A DNA stretch of 64,000 nucleotides, from the NCBI RefSeq assembly GCF_000833025.1, contig NZ_CP010817.1:1612001-1676000 (forward strand), in the 5' to 3' direction. How positions within the stretch are numbered: position 1 is the first letter of the stretch; each line of letters starts with the position of its first letter. Below are positions 45,827-55,604 of the stretch, in pieces. The stretch is from Myroides profundi. Its GTDB lineage: Bacteria > Bacteroidota > Bacteroidia > Flavobacteriales > Flavobacteriaceae. Under the pieces are notes generated by a model, which had not been told where the DNA came from, did not search any database, and saw nothing but the letters and a program-made list of their open reading frames with translations. Both the position numbers and the translations under genes were made by a program.

Positions 45827-45925
45827 TTTCTTCGGAACCTCTTCGGAATAATTCAGTGTTTCTTCGGAAGGAAGACTAGTTTTCCGAAGAACTCCAAAAG
45901 ACTCTCCAATCAACGCCCGAAGAAA
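45827..45925 (+). repeat. 11-bp-period array (CTTCGGAA type)
   Basis: CTTCGGAA occurs at 45830, 45841 and 45862 (steps of 11 and 21), and inverted as TTCCGAAG at 45882 and as CCCGAAG at about 45916. The array divides into nine 11-nt units with partly matching phase. Confidence 0.7.
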
Positions 45926-46394
45926 ACCTTGTTTAATGTTTAGTTTGAGTAGTGCTAATCAGTTTCTTTTGTACAGGTAGTTTTGCAATATACGCAAGAG
46001 TTTTAATAGTCTTTGTGGGTTTTAACTACATGAAGCTATTGCATTTCTTAGAAAACACTGAATAAGGTTAAAAGATAAAAGCAAGTCTCTTTGTTTTGAC
46101 AGCCTTTTTAGACTTAGTATGAAATAAAAAAGTATAAAACTTATTATATAAAATAGATTTCACGCACTTATCTTTAAGTATGGTGATAAAATGCGTTGTT
46201 GTGTAGTTGCTTATAGTGTTGTTTTGTTTTTACGTTTTATGTAATTGTAAAAAATTAATAGTAATCGAACTCAGGTTAGGAAAGGAAAGATAGAGGAGTG
46301 TATAATCTCTACTTTACGATAACTTAATTATTTCGTAATATTTATGATAGCCTATACCAGCATTATTATAAGTAGTTTCGACTAAAATTTAATT

Positions 46395-46751
46395 ATGAAT
46401 ACACATCGCAACTTAGAGGTTTGGAAGTACAGTGTAGAGTTCGTCTCTACTGTTTATGATATTACAAAAGACTTCCCGAAAGAGGAAATATATGGACTGA
46501 GCAGTCAGTTAAGACAGAGTGCTTTAGCTATTCCTTCTAATATAGCTGAGGGGAGTGCTAGAAAAGGGAATAAGGAGTATAAACAGTTTCTATACATAGC
46601 TCTAGGAAATTTAGCAGAGTTAGAAACTCAATTGGTGATAGCACATGATCTGAATTATTTAGAGAATATAGCTCAATACGATTCTACTATTACAGAGATT
46701 AGAAGTATGCTGTACACTTTAATCAAATCGTTGAAAAAGAAAAAGGAATAA
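46395..46751 (+). CDS. four-helix-bundle protein (S23/IVS family)
   Basis: The 118 residues match the 23S rRNA intervening-sequence-encoded family (NLEVWKYSVEFVSTVYDITK, ALAIPSNIAEGSARKGNKEY, LYIALGNLAELETQLVIA). Such proteins form stand-alone four-helix bundles in many Bacteroidota genomes; function is unknown. No rRNA is present here. It follows the repeat-rich gene-free region. Confidence 0.88.
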   Translation: MNTHRNLEVWKYSVEFVSTVYDITKDFPKEEIYGLSSQLRQSALAIPSNIAEGSARKGNKEYKQFLYIALGNLAELETQLVIAHDLNYLENIAQYDSTITEIRSMLYTLIKSLKKKKE

Positions 46752-46802
46752 GACATTGACTTACCATGTACAGACTATGGCTAAAAAGATTATTAGTCTA
46801 TT

Positions 46803-46842
46803 AAAAAAAGCGTGATACGCACGGGGCGTTTCACGCTTCTTT
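46803..46842. terminator. shared terminator, four-helix protein / SUKH
   Basis: AAGCGTGA and TCACGCTT with inner ACGC/GCGT pairing and A/T tracts outside. A similar AAGCGTGA/TCACGCTT stem is used after fahA at 47591-47630. Confidence 0.75.
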
Positions 46843-46865
46843 ATTTCAATTATGTATACTGAGTT

Positions 46866-47537
46866 TTATTCAAATTCAGCTATAGTATTATCTAACCAAA
46901 GCTCATACCAGTCTAGAAAAGACAGACTAGCTTCGTTCTCTAGCTCAATACTTGGGTATAATCCGCCATCATTGACTCTGTCGTCTGTCCACATAATTCC
47001 TTTTTGGTCACCAGTCACAACAAGGAATAGGGTAATACCACATCCATAGTCACATAAGTTAAGTCTTCCATAATCGTGCTCTTCGCCACCGATTATTTCT
47101 AATCTCTCTTCGTATAGTTCCTCTTCTAATTCTTCGTTTCCTTCTTCAGCAGCTTTTTCTATCTTATTATCTATTTCCCCTAGTGCCTCAATAGGGTTCC
47201 AAGGTTGAGTATGCGGGAAAGCTTTTTGCAAAAGAGAAGAAGTGTTTTCTCCTGTGATTATCATTAGTTCTTCGTTTACACTAGCTTCCATTAGTGTTTG
47301 TAATCCGTAAAACGGACCCACACCACCATTTCCTACTTGTGTAATAAAAGCTACGTAGTCTTTTGGTAAACTGATTTGATGCTCTTTTTCAAATTGTGTT
47401 ACTTCTTTCTCGCTTAATACAGGGTTTAATATATATTCATGTGTATCAGCACCGAATACTTCCAAGTCTTGGTCTAATTTGTCAAGTTGACTTATTTTTT
47501 CTTTGATGCGTTTGATTTGTTCTGTGTACATAGTCAT
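46866..47537 (-). CDS. SMI1/KNR4-type (SUKH) protein
   Basis: A 223-residue SUKH-1 protein: PVLSEKEVTQFEKEHQISLP, KDYVAFITQVGNGGVGPFYG and the terminal LSFLDWYELWLDNTI match the family. SUKH proteins are common immunity proteins against secreted nuclease toxins; no toxin gene is next to it, so it may be an orphan immunity gene (inference). The alternative start is 6 nt downstream. Confidence 0.88.
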   Translation of the reverse strand: MTMYTEQIKRIKEKISQLDKLDQDLEVFGADTHEYILNPVLSEKEVTQFEKEHQISLPKDYVAFITQVGNGGVGPFYGLQTLMEASVNEELMIITGENTSSLLQKAFPHTQPWNPIEALGEIDNKIEKAAEEGNEELEEELYEERLEIIGGEEHDYGRLNLCDYGCGITLFLVVTGDQKGIMWTDDRVNDGGLYPSIELENEASLSFLDWYELWLDNTIAEFE

Positions 47538-47590
47538 AGTATTGAAGGTTCAAATGTACTTAATAATTAGAAAAGAGTATAGGTTTACTC

Positions 47591-47630
47591 AAAAAGAAAG
47601 CGTGAAATAACAGAGTTACTTCACGCTTTT
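47591..47630 (-). terminator. fahA terminator
   Basis: AAAGCGTGAA pairs with TTCACGCTTT, extended by GTAAC-type pairing; the minus strand ends in T residues. Confidence 0.8.
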
Positions 47631-47662
47631 GTATGTCATTTATATTTGATCAGTATAGTGTT

Positions 47663-48946
47663 TTAAAACTTGATTGTAGCAGGAAGTAAAGTACTTCTTA
47701 CTTCACCAAAACCAATTCTTACTTCATCATTTTTACAGTATCCTTTCATTGTTACTGTATCATAGTCGTGTAAGAATGTTCTAGTACTACCATCAGGCAT
47801 GGTGATAGGTTTACTACCAGCCCAAGTTAACTCTAACATAGAACCGTAGCTATCAGGAGTAGGACCAGATATAGTACCAGAGCCCATTAAGTCTCCTGAG
47901 TTTACTTTACATCCATTTACAGTGTGATGAGCTAATTGCTGACTCATTGTCCAGTACATATATTTAAAGTTAGATTCAGCGACTAGTTTATCTTCACTAT
48001 TCTCTGGTTGTATATAAACTTCTAATTTGATATCAAAAGCTTTATCTCCAGTTTGTTGTAGATAAGGGAGAGGAGTAGGGTCTTGTTTTGGACTTGCTAC
48101 TCTAAAAGGCTCAAGAGCATCTAAAGTGATGATCCAAGGAGAGATAGAAGATGCAAAGTTCTTAGCTAAGAATGGCCCTAGTGGTACATATTCCCAAGTC
48201 TGAACGTCTCTAGCACTCCAGTCATTTAGAAGAACCATACCGAAGATGTACTCTTCAGCATCATCTACAGGTACACTATCTCCCATTAGGTTAGCATCTG
48301 TAGTAATAAAAGCAGTTTCTAGTTCAAAGTCTACACGTTGTGACGCTCCGAATATAGGAGTGGTAGCCCCTTTAGGAAGGGTCTGTCCTACAGGACGTTT
48401 TACATTTACTCCTGAAGGAACAATAGTAGAACTTCTACCATGGTACCCTATCGGGATATGAAGCCAGTTAGGGAATAAAGCATTATCAGGATCTCTAAAC
48501 ATGGTCCCAACATTGGTAGCGTGCTCTTTACTTGAGTAGAAGTCAGTATAGTCTCCTATATACACAGGTAATTGCATTTCTACATCTTCTATTTTGAAGA
48601 TGACAACATCTCTATGTTTAGTATTGTTTTTTAGTTCATCGTTGTTTTTGTCAAATATCTCAGCGATTCTATTTCTTACCGCTCGCCATGTTTTTTTGCC
48701 GTTAGAGATAAAGTCATTAAGTGTGTCTTGTAAAAAAACATCATCTGTCAGCTCTATACCTTTAAAATATCCAAGCATTTGTAAGGCACTCAAATCAATG
48801 GCATAATCTCCGATACGAGTTCCTATAGTTATAATATCATCTTTGGTGATAAAAACACCGAAAGGAATATTCTGAATTGGAAAGTCAGAATCACTCTCTA
48901 CTGGTAACCATGTTTTCCTCATCGGATCATTTGCACTAATCATCAT
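47663..48946 (-). CDS. fahA: fumarylacetoacetase
   Basis: Last enzyme of tyrosine/phenylalanine breakdown: 4-fumarylacetoacetate plus water gives fumarate and acetoacetate. Motifs of the family are seen: TDFYSSKEHATNVG with the catalytic His, LLNDWSARDVQTWEYVPLGP, KNFASSISPWIITLDAL, and NSGDLMGSGTISGPTP. The start at 48946 (MMISANDPMRKTW) leaves 427 residues, the usual length; a longer frame upstream would cover the promoter. Other pathway genes are not in the window. Confidence 0.94.
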   Translation of the reverse strand: MMISANDPMRKTWLPVESDSDFPIQNIPFGVFITKDDIITIGTRIGDYAIDLSALQMLGYFKGIELTDDVFLQDTLNDFISNGKKTWRAVRNRIAEIFDKNNDELKNNTKHRDVVIFKIEDVEMQLPVYIGDYTDFYSSKEHATNVGTMFRDPDNALFPNWLHIPIGYHGRSSTIVPSGVNVKRPVGQTLPKGATTPIFGASQRVDFELETAFITTDANLMGDSVPVDDAEEYIFGMVLLNDWSARDVQTWEYVPLGPFLAKNFASSISPWIITLDALEPFRVASPKQDPTPLPYLQQTGDKAFDIKLEVYIQPENSEDKLVAESNFKYMYWTMSQQLAHHTVNGCKVNSGDLMGSGTISGPTPDSYGSMLELTWAGSKPITMPDGSTRTFLHDYDTVTMKGYCKNDEVRIGFGEVRSTLLPATIKF

Positions 48947-48978
48947 AATTGTTTTTTTGTTTAAGTTAATAGTATATT

Positions 48979-49009
48979 CAAATATATAATTAAGACTGAA
49001 TATAACAAA
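48979..49009 (-). promoter_or_regulatory. fahA promoter (TTTG-19-TATATTTG)
   Basis: On the minus strand, TTTG (49006-49009), a 19-nt spacer and TATATTTG (48979-48986). The predicted start is about 25 nt before the ATG at 48946, which confirms that start codon. Confidence 0.8.
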
Positions 49010-49018
49010 CGTTTTTTG

Positions 49019-49026
49019 TACATTTG
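49019..49026 (+). promoter_or_regulatory. -7 box candidate (TACATTTG) for glyA
   Basis: Perfect TAnnTTTG match 30 nt before the glyA ATG. It overlaps the divergent fahA promoter region; no TTG at the normal spacing. Confidence 0.5.
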
Positions 49027-49055
49027 GAATCAAATTAACGAAACACACAAACTAA

Positions 49056-50330
49056 ATGAGAAGAGATTCAGAAATTTTCGACCTGATCGTAGAAGAGCAA
49101 GATAGACAAATTCATGGTATTGAATTAATTGCTTCTGAAAACTTTGTAAGTGAAGAAACTATGGAAGCAGCAGGTTCTTGTTTGACTAACAAGTATGCTG
49201 AGGGATACCCTAATAAACGTTACTACGGCGGATGTGAAGTAGTAGACGTAGTAGAGCAAATCGCGATAGACCGTGCCAAAGCTTTATTCGGTGCTGAGTA
49301 TGTTAACGTACAACCTCACTCTGGATCACAAGCTAATACAGCTGTATTCTTTGCATGTCTTAAACCAGGTGACAAAATCTTAGGTTTTGACTTATCTCAT
49401 GGAGGACACTTAACTCATGGATCACCAGTTAACTTCTCAGGAAAGTTATACAATCCTGTATTCTACGGAGTAGATCAAGAGACAGGATTATTAAATTATG
49501 ATAAAATACAAGAGGTAGCTACTAAAGAGCAACCTAAATTAATCATCGCTGGAGCATCTGCTTATTCTCGTGATATGGACTTTAAACGTTTCAGAGAGAT
49601 TGCAGATAGCGTTGGGGCTATTTTAATGGCTGATATTTCACACCCTGCAGGTTTAATCGCTAAAGGATTAATGAATGACCCTGTACCTCATTGTCACATT
49701 ATCACTACGACTACTCATAAGACTTTAAGAGGACCACGTGGAGGTATGATTATGATGGGGAAAGACTTCCCTAATCCATTCGGATTAACTACTCCTAAAG
49801 GAGAAGTACGTATGATGTCTGCTTTATTAGACAGTGCTGTATTCCCTGGGAATCAAGGAGGACCTTTAATGCACATTATCGCTGCTAAAGCTGTTGCTTT
49901 TGGTGAGGCATTAACAGATGAGTACTTCCAATATATGATGCAAGTACAAAAAAATGCTAAAGCTATGGCTGCTGCTTTCGTGAAGAGAGGATATAACATT
50001 ATCTCTGGTGGAACTGATAACCACATGATGCTTATCGACCTAAGAAATAAGAATATCTCTGGTAAAGAAGCTGAACAAGCATTAGTGAAAGCTGAAATCA
50101 CAGTAAACAAAAATATGGTACCTTTCGATGACAAATCTCCATTTGTAACTTCTGGTATCCGTATTGGTACTCCAGCTATTACTACAAGAGGTTTAGTAGA
50201 AGCTGATATGGAAACTATCGTAGACCTTATCGATAGAGTATTGATGAATCATACTGATGAGGCTGTTTTAGAGGAAGTAGCAGACGAAGTAAATGAAATG
50301 ATGGAAGAAAGACCAATGTTCGTTTGGTAA
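49056..50330 (+). CDS. glyA: serine hydroxymethyltransferase
   Basis: A PLP enzyme that interconverts serine and glycine and charges tetrahydrofolate with a one-carbon unit. The 424-residue chain shows [20 protein letters not shown] at the N terminus and the PLP-binding Lys in [16 protein letters not shown]. Length is standard. It is divergent from fahA and followed by a strong terminator. Preferred codons suggest high expression. Confidence 0.98.
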   Translation: MRRDSEIFDLIVEEQDRQIHGIELIASENFVSEETMEAAGSCLTNKYAEGYPNKRYYGGCEVVDVVEQIAIDRAKALFGAEYVNVQPHSGSQANTAVFFACLKPGDKILGFDLSHGGHLTHGSPVNFSGKLYNPVFYGVDQETGLLNYDKIQEVATKEQPKLIIAGASAYSRDMDFKRFREIADSVGAILMADISHPAGLIAKGLMNDPVPHCHIITTTTHKTLRGPRGGMIMMGKDFPNPFGLTTPKGEVRMMSALLDSAVFPGNQGGPLMHIIAAKAVAFGEALTDEYFQYMMQVQKNAKAMAAAFVKRGYNIISGGTDNHMMLIDLRNKNISGKEAEQALVKAEITVNKNMVPFDDKSPFVTSGIRIGTPAITTRGLVEADMETIVDLIDRVLMNHTDEAVLEEVADEVNEMMEERPMFVW

Positions 50331-50357
50331 TCCATTAAAAAATATAATTATAACTGA

Positions 50358-50387
50358 AAGGGACTCAGAGACGAGTCCCTTTTTTTG
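50358..50387 (+). terminator. glyA terminator
   Basis: AAGGGACTC/GAGTCCCTT stem, AGAGAC loop, T7 tail. Confidence 0.92.
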
Positions 50388-50509
50388 TTTAATAAATAGT
50401 TGTACTAAGAGGAGATAATGTATATTAGTAAGCATTCTTGTCATTCCTAAGAGCCTTATTGATAAGAGAAGGTTAAAAAGAGTAGTGTAAAGTCTTTGAT
50501 AGAAAGAAT

Positions 50510-51505
50510 ATGAAAAAGTTTATCATTTTAAGTTTAGTAAATCTTGTTTTTATGAGTACTGTTTTTGGTCAGAAAGTCAGAGACTTTGTTGTTTCTGATT
50601 CACTTGTATACGTCTTAAAGGGACAGAATAAAGTATCAGTGTATAATAAAGCTAATTTAAAACTAGTAGAGGAAATCCAAGTTGCAGGATATACACAATT
50701 AAATAATATTAGTTTAAAAGAGGATGAGTTAATTGCAGTTGCTAATAATAAGAATCTTCTCCTTTACCAAAATAAGGAGTGGAAGATTATCTACACTAGT
50801 CTTAATAAGGTGAATGGAGTACAATATACTAGTAAAGGTGCTGGCTATTTATTCACTGATAAAGGAATAGAAGATGTCTCTACATCTAAAATATACAATC
50901 AACAAAAAATTATGAATACTCAAATAAGAATGAAAGAAGGCATGTCTGTTCCTTCAACTTATTTTATAGATAGGAGTGATGTTATTTGGGGAGGTTTTAA
51001 TTATGGAGAATGGGGTGGAGATATTATTGCTTTTGATACAGAAAATAAGAGTTTTATTGATTTAAATATGAATGAGGTTAAAATGGAGCTATTACCAGTA
51101 GTGAATTTCTTTGAAGATAGAGAACAGGTATATTTTACTTCAGGGCTAGAGCATCTGATGTACAGTGGTAGTCTTATTCAGTTTAAAGATTATACAGCAA
51201 AAGAAATCTTAGAAGTATATAGTAAGTCTGTTTTCGAGGACAATGGAGATGATATTGAATTATTAGGTGCAGGAGATTATTGTCATACGGAGGAGGCTAT
51301 TTATCTTTCTGCTGGTAAAAATCTCTTAAAAGGACAATTAAGTGTTGATCTTAGTAAAATAGAGAATTGGCAAGTACTATTACCTAAATCTTCTAAACAA
51401 GAAAATGAGATGGTAATACGTCTAAAAGTATTAGCGAAGAATAAAGTGATTTACCTAACAGAGAAAGGAACTTTGACTTATTATAACGATGGAGTTATTC
51501 TTTAA
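50510..51505 (+). CDS. secreted propeller-like protein of unknown function
   Basis: A signal peptide (MKKFIILSLVNLVFMSTVFGQ) is followed by about 310 residues with repeated beta-strand pairs (DSLVYVLKGQNKVSVYNKAN, DELIAVANNKNLLLYQNKEW, KNKVIYLTEKGTLTYYNDG). The spacing suggests a beta-propeller, but no known repeat signature is present. Exported; function unknown. Confidence 0.6.
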   Translation: MKKFIILSLVNLVFMSTVFGQKVRDFVVSDSLVYVLKGQNKVSVYNKANLKLVEEIQVAGYTQLNNISLKEDELIAVANNKNLLLYQNKEWKIIYTSLNKVNGVQYTSKGAGYLFTDKGIEDVSTSKIYNQQKIMNTQIRMKEGMSVPSTYFIDRSDVIWGGFNYGEWGGDIIAFDTENKSFIDLNMNEVKMELLPVVNFFEDREQVYFTSGLEHLMYSGSLIQFKDYTAKEILEVYSKSVFEDNGDDIELLGAGDYCHTEEAIYLSAGKNLLKGQLSVDLSKIENWQVLLPKSSKQENEMVIRLKVLAKNKVIYLTEKGTLTYYNDGVIL

Positions 51506-51519
51506 ATTCCGTAATAACC

Positions 51520-51545
51520 AACGAGGCTATAAGTCTCGTTTTTTG
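51520..51545 (+). terminator. weak terminator after the propeller-like gene
   Basis: AACGAG/CTCGTT short stem and T tail. Confidence 0.5.
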
Positions 51546-51600
51546 TATCACTTTATCATATCTGTAAAATGAATATCTTTGATAGGATAACTATTACGCT

Positions 51601-52974
51601 ATGGACACTATACTCTCAATATTTAAAGCTCAAAAGGACTTCTTTAATAGCAATCAAACGAAGGATATTAGCTTTCGCATTGCACAATTAAAGAAGCTAA
51701 AACAATTGCTAAAAACCAATGAAGAGAGGTTAGCAGAAGCGATCTATCTAGATTTTGGAAAGTCTTCTTTTGAGACCTATATTACAGAGTTGTCTATTGT
51801 TTATCTAGAGATTGATTACTTTATTAAGAATATTAAGAAACTCAGTAAGCCTAAACGAGTTTTTACAGGAATTATCAACTTCCCAGGAAGAGGATATATA
51901 ATGCCAGAGCCATTAGGTGTAACTTTAGTTATTGGTGCGTGGAATTATCCTTATCAGTTGTCTTTATTACCTGCTTTGACAGCTATAGCAGCAGGAAATA
52001 CAGTAATGATAAAGCCTAGTGAGTTACCAATGCATACATCCAATGTATTAGCTGAATTACTTAATAACGCTTTTCAAAAAGAATTACTCTATGTCATAGA
52101 GGGTGGAATAGAAGAAACTACACAATTATTAAGTCTACAGTTTGATAAGATGTTTTTTACAGGAAGTACTGCCGTTGGAAAGATAGTGTATGAGGCAGCA
52201 GCGAAGAATTTAGTTCCTGTTACACTAGAACTGGGAGGAAAGAGTCCTGTGTTTATTTTAAAAGATTGTGACTTAGAGATAACGGCTAAACGTATTGTTT
52301 GGGCGAAGTTGTTGAATGCAGGACAGACTTGTGTGGCTCCTGATTATCTATTAGTAGAAAAGTCGATAAAGAATAAGCTAATTCATTTGCTTCAAAAAGA
52401 AATGGAGATCTATCCACAAGATAGTCGAACCTTACCTTCTCACTATTTACAGATTATTAATACACACCACTTTGATCGATTAGTAAGACTAATTGATCCC
52501 CAGAAGGTATGTTATGGAGGTTTTATAGATCGAGAAAAACGTTTTATAAGCCCTACAATCCTTGATAATGTGGTTTGGGAAGATAGTGTTATGCAAGAAG
52601 AGATATTTGGCCCTATATTGCCTATTATAGCTTTTGAGTCATTAGATGAGGTAATTGAGAAAGTAAAAGAAAAACCTAAACCTCTTTCATGTTATATTTA
52701 TTCCAAGGATCAGAGCCTTATAAAGAAGATCTTAAGAGAAGTCTCTTTTGGAGGAGGTGCAGTCAATGATAGTTTAATGCATTTAACCACAAGTACTTTG
52801 CCTTTTGGAGGAGTTGGTGCTAGTGGGATGGGGAGTTATCATGGACGATATGGTTTCGAAGCGTTTACTCATTTTAAAAGTATTTTGCACAAGCCATTTT
52901 GGTTTGAATCTAATATGAAATATCCTCCTTATACAAAAGGGAAAGAGAGTTGGTTAAGAAGGTTATTTAAGTAA
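51601..52974 (+). CDS. aldehyde dehydrogenase (ALDH3-like)
   Basis: NAD(P)-dependent oxidation of aldehydes to acids, probably membrane-lipid or aromatic aldehydes. Of 457 residues, the ALDH3-like short form: NAD fold with [14 protein letters not shown], catalytic Glu in [14 protein letters not shown], catalytic Cys in [15 protein letters not shown], and the [20 protein letters not shown] tail. Substrate unknown. Followed by a terminator. Confidence 0.92.
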   Translation: MDTILSIFKAQKDFFNSNQTKDISFRIAQLKKLKQLLKTNEERLAEAIYLDFGKSSFETYITELSIVYLEIDYFIKNIKKLSKPKRVFTGIINFPGRGYIMPEPLGVTLVIGAWNYPYQLSLLPALTAIAAGNTVMIKPSELPMHTSNVLAELLNNAFQKELLYVIEGGIEETTQLLSLQFDKMFFTGSTAVGKIVYEAAAKNLVPVTLELGGKSPVFILKDCDLEITAKRIVWAKLLNAGQTCVAPDYLLVEKSIKNKLIHLLQKEMEIYPQDSRTLPSHYLQIINTHHFDRLVRLIDPQKVCYGGFIDREKRFISPTILDNVVWEDSVMQEEIFGPILPIIAFESLDEVIEKVKEKPKPLSCYIYSKDQSLIKKILREVSFGGGAVNDSLMHLTTSTLPFGGVGASGMGSYHGRYGFEAFTHFKSILHKPFWFESNMKYPPYTKGKESWLRRLFK

Positions 52975-52980
52975 AAGAAT

Positions 52981-53012
52981 AAGAGATAAGTGTAATGCTT
53001 ATCTCTTTTGTT
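52981..53012 (+). terminator. terminator after the aldehyde dehydrogenase gene
   Basis: AAGAGATAAG/CTTATCTCTT perfect stem with 7-nt loop and T tail, right after the stop. Confidence 0.85.
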
Positions 53013-53086
53013 TTTATTGTAAAAATATTGGTTAAGAAGAATTGTTTTAACTAATATTAACTATTTTTTAATTAAAAATAAGTATA

Positions 53087-53998
53087 ATGAAATGGATTAA
53101 ACTAATAATAGTGCTTATAGGCTGTACTTTCTTAGCGTCTTGTTCATCAGTTATTAAAAGTTCAAGAGTGACTGTTTTGCAAGAGAATTACTGTGCGCCT
53201 AACATTGTGTATACAGATGATACCACTGAAGAGCAAAGGGCGTTTGAAGATTTAGGTGTTAAACAGAAGTTGTCTACTCATGATTATAGACTAGCGTCTC
53301 ATCTGGGATTAGTGCCTCAGTTGGCTAAGTTTATAAATAGTACAGATCCTATAGAGAGATTAGAAGCGAAGCAACAGATTATTATTAGAGTTCAATTGTT
53401 TCAGACAGAGATAGATGCTTTGGCAGCAGAACTTGATTGTAATGGGGAGCGATATGATCAACTAGCAAGGGTATTGGATGCTAAAAATGGAACTACCAAT
53501 ACTCAACTAACAGTTGCTTCTATCGCGATCGGTGCAGCAGTTACATTATCTACAGCCTTGATTACAAATGATAATACGAATAAAGGGTTAAATATTGCAG
53601 GTGGGGTAGTAGGTACAGGACTAGGGTTTTTGTTATTGAATCCGAAAGGCAAAAAAGTAGAACTAAAAACGAATCGAAGTTTACTTAGTAATATTTGGTT
53701 TGAACAGAATGATAATTTTGCATTTCCTCCTGCGGTATGGAGAGTGATGAATGATAAATCGTTTAGTAATGAAGGCAAATTATCCCTAATACAAACACTA
53801 AAGAATAGATGGTTGTTTTTTGCTTTTGATGAAGAGATTAGTAAAAAGGAAGAGGAACTCTATTTTGGCAAAGGTGGATTTTTTAAATCAGACGGAATTC
53901 ATTTAATGTCTGATATGAATAATGAACTTCAAGCAACCGTAAAAACAATCCAACAAGATCTAAGAAGCTTAATTTACAATGTGAGTTTATTGAAATAA
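53087..53998 (+). CDS. lipoprotein with glycine zipper, unknown function
   Basis: A lipobox with Cys19 (GCTFLASCSS) starts a 303-residue protein. The middle contains a glycine-rich hydrophobic stretch (VASIAIGAAVTLSTALI and GLNIAGGVVGTGLGFLLL) like a glycine zipper, so it may insert in a membrane. Flanks are helical. No family is recognised. It may be cotranscribed with the next exported protein (85 nt gap). Confidence 0.6.
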   Translation: MKWIKLIIVLIGCTFLASCSSVIKSSRVTVLQENYCAPNIVYTDDTTEEQRAFEDLGVKQKLSTHDYRLASHLGLVPQLAKFINSTDPIERLEAKQQIIIRVQLFQTEIDALAAELDCNGERYDQLARVLDAKNGTTNTQLTVASIAIGAAVTLSTALITNDNTNKGLNIAGGVVGTGLGFLLLNPKGKKVELKTNRSLLSNIWFEQNDNFAFPPAVWRVMNDKSFSNEGKLSLIQTLKNRWLFFAFDEEISKKEEELYFGKGGFFKSDGIHLMSDMNNELQATVKTIQQDLRSLIYNVSLLK

Positions 53999-54083
53999 GA
54001 AATCTAGCAGAGAAAAGCTTTTAATATTTGAATAGTTTAATTGTTAAAAAGTAATTACCTTGTGTTGATTTTAATTAAAAAAG

Positions 54084-54929
54084 ATGAAAAAGATACTGTT
54101 TTTTATTTCTTGTGTAGCACTTTCTATTCAGGTACAAGCACAAGAATCTGTTGTTTTATTACTTGACTTACAGCCAGGTAGCTCTTATGAGATAACTTCA
54201 AATGATAAGTTTAGTACGATTACTAACCTTGTAGGTAATAAAGAAATCATTGAAATGATTAATAAAGAGGGGCAGAATTCTTATCCTACTTACGAGACTA
54301 AAGAATCTAATGCAAGTTATACATTACATTGGACAACTAAGAAGAAGAATGCTCTTAACTTTGATTTGGACTTAGAGAAGAGAGTTACTAGAGATTTTGA
54401 AGGGAAATCAGTTGTAAATACTGAGACTGAAGGACCTATAAAAGGATATACTAAGGGAAGTGTAGATGCAAGAAAAGGATTAAAACTATCTAAATCATTA
54501 GGTGCTAAGTACAAGAGTTTAGAAGGAGACTTGGTTGTAATGTTAGATGATTTATTTAATGGAAATGGTTTAGGGAATGATCCTATAAAAGTGAATCAAG
54601 AATTTGAGTCTACTAACACTCAAAAGATGAGATTATCAGAAGAAAGTGAAGTGGAGGTAACAACTAAAGAAGTCAATAAAATAGCCAAAATAGCTAATAA
54701 TAAAGCACATTTAGTTATTGAGACTACAATCACTTCTAAGAGTACTTCTACTAAGTTTGCTGAGATGAAGGGAGGCGGTACTAAAGAAGTTATTTACGAT
54801 ATGGAGAAGAAATATTTTGAATCTATAGAAGGTAAGTTAGATGTTACAGTTAATATAGAATCAGATGAAGGAGTTAATATCACGATGGTTAATACAACTT
54901 CTCAAAATGTAAAAGTGAAGAAAAAGTAA
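54084..54929 (+). CDS. exported beta-rich protein, unknown function
   Basis: A signal peptide (MKKILFFISCVALSIQVQAQ) and about 260 residues rich in beta strands and charged residues (LQPGSSYEITSNDKFSTITN, GPIKGYTKGSVDARKGLKLS). It resembles small exported families common in Flavobacteriia (possibly DUF6263), but I am not sure. A long hairpin terminator follows. Confidence 0.6.
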   Translation: MKKILFFISCVALSIQVQAQESVVLLLDLQPGSSYEITSNDKFSTITNLVGNKEIIEMINKEGQNSYPTYETKESNASYTLHWTTKKKNALNFDLDLEKRVTRDFEGKSVVNTETEGPIKGYTKGSVDARKGLKLSKSLGAKYKSLEGDLVVMLDDLFNGNGLGNDPIKVNQEFESTNTQKMRLSEESEVEVTTKEVNKIAKIANNKAHLVIETTITSKSTSTKFAEMKGGGTKEVIYDMEKKYFESIEGKLDVTVNIESDEGVNITMVNTTSQNVKVKKK

Positions 54930-54950
54930 TTAGAACTAATTCAATACATA

Positions 54951-54986
54951 AATAATGGTTAGAAGCTTTAGCTTCTAACCATTATT
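54951..54986. terminator. shared terminator with 16-bp stem
   Basis: AATAATGGTTAGAAGC and its exact complement around a TTTA loop. It covers the stop codon of the convergent acetyltransferase gene. Confidence 0.9.
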
Positions 54987-55512
54987 TATTTACTAACGCA
55001 TATAATACATGGTCAAGGTATTCACCATCCTTTAGGGTATAGGCTTTCAATACCCCTTCTTGTTGCATTCCTATCTTCTGCATAATCTTTCCTGATGATG
55101 GATTATGTATAAAGTGAGAAGCAAATATTCTTTTTAGATGCAATGTCTCAAAGCCATAATGAATGAGAGCTTGTGCTGCTTCAGTAATATATCCTTTATT
55201 CCAATATTGTTCATCTAACCAATAGCCCATTTCAGCTTTATTATTTGCCTTGTCTATGCCTAAACCGACTCCTCCGATGATCGTAGAGCTACCTTTTAGA
55301 CGAATAGCAAAGATGTATTTATCTCCAATTTCCAAGCCTTCTAAAGCTAAGTTTACCCAAAAAGTAGCACTTGCCTTTGTATAAGGGTAAGGGATATTGG
55401 TTGTATTCTGACTGTACACAGGGTTTTTCATAATCTCTAATAGGCGAGGAATATCCTGTAGATTAGGTTGATTTAGAAGAAGGCGTTCTGTGGTTAATTC
55501 TATTGTTGTCAT
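54982..55512 (-). CDS. GNAT acetyltransferase (RimJ/RimL type)
   Basis: A 176-residue N-acetyltransferase of the GNAT fold. The start TTERLLLNQPNLQDIPRLLE, then IGGVGLGIDKANNKAEMGYW, and the acetyl-CoA-binding NKGYITEAAQALIHYGFETL are typical of RimJ/RimL proteins that acetylate protein N termini, or of resistance-type relatives. The substrate is unknown. ATG 55512 is preferred over 55548. Confidence 0.88.
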   Translation of the reverse strand: MTTIELTTERLLLNQPNLQDIPRLLEIMKNPVYSQNTTNIPYPYTKASATFWVNLALEGLEIGDKYIFAIRLKGSSTIIGGVGLGIDKANNKAEMGYWLDEQYWNKGYITEAAQALIHYGFETLHLKRIFASHFIHNPSSGKIMQKIGMQQEGVLKAYTLKDGEYLDHVLYALVNK

Positions 55513-55604
55513 AAGGATTGTTTTTATAAAAATAGTAAATACTTCCATATATTCAGTGACATTACTGTTTGAAATTAATAGTATTTTAGCCCAAAATAAA
55601 AAAG

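Larger units (their letters stand above)
45206..46394. other. 1.2-kb gene-free region with three phased repeat arrays
   Basis: No open frame with protein-like content was found. It begins with the paralog B terminator and holds three separate arrays: 45376-45496 (11-bp), 45686-45770 (10-bp) and 45827-45925 (11-bp). About 470 nt of plain AT-rich DNA follow before the four-helix-bundle gene. Confidence 0.75.

Noticed and set aside
45376..45925. CRISPR array
   Set aside because: Units are 10-11 nt, degenerate and adjacent, with no 25-35 nt spacers and no cas genes.
48947..49048. Upstream extension of fahA to 49048
   Set aside because: It would cover the strong fahA promoter on the same strand (48979-49009), so it cannot be transcribed from it.
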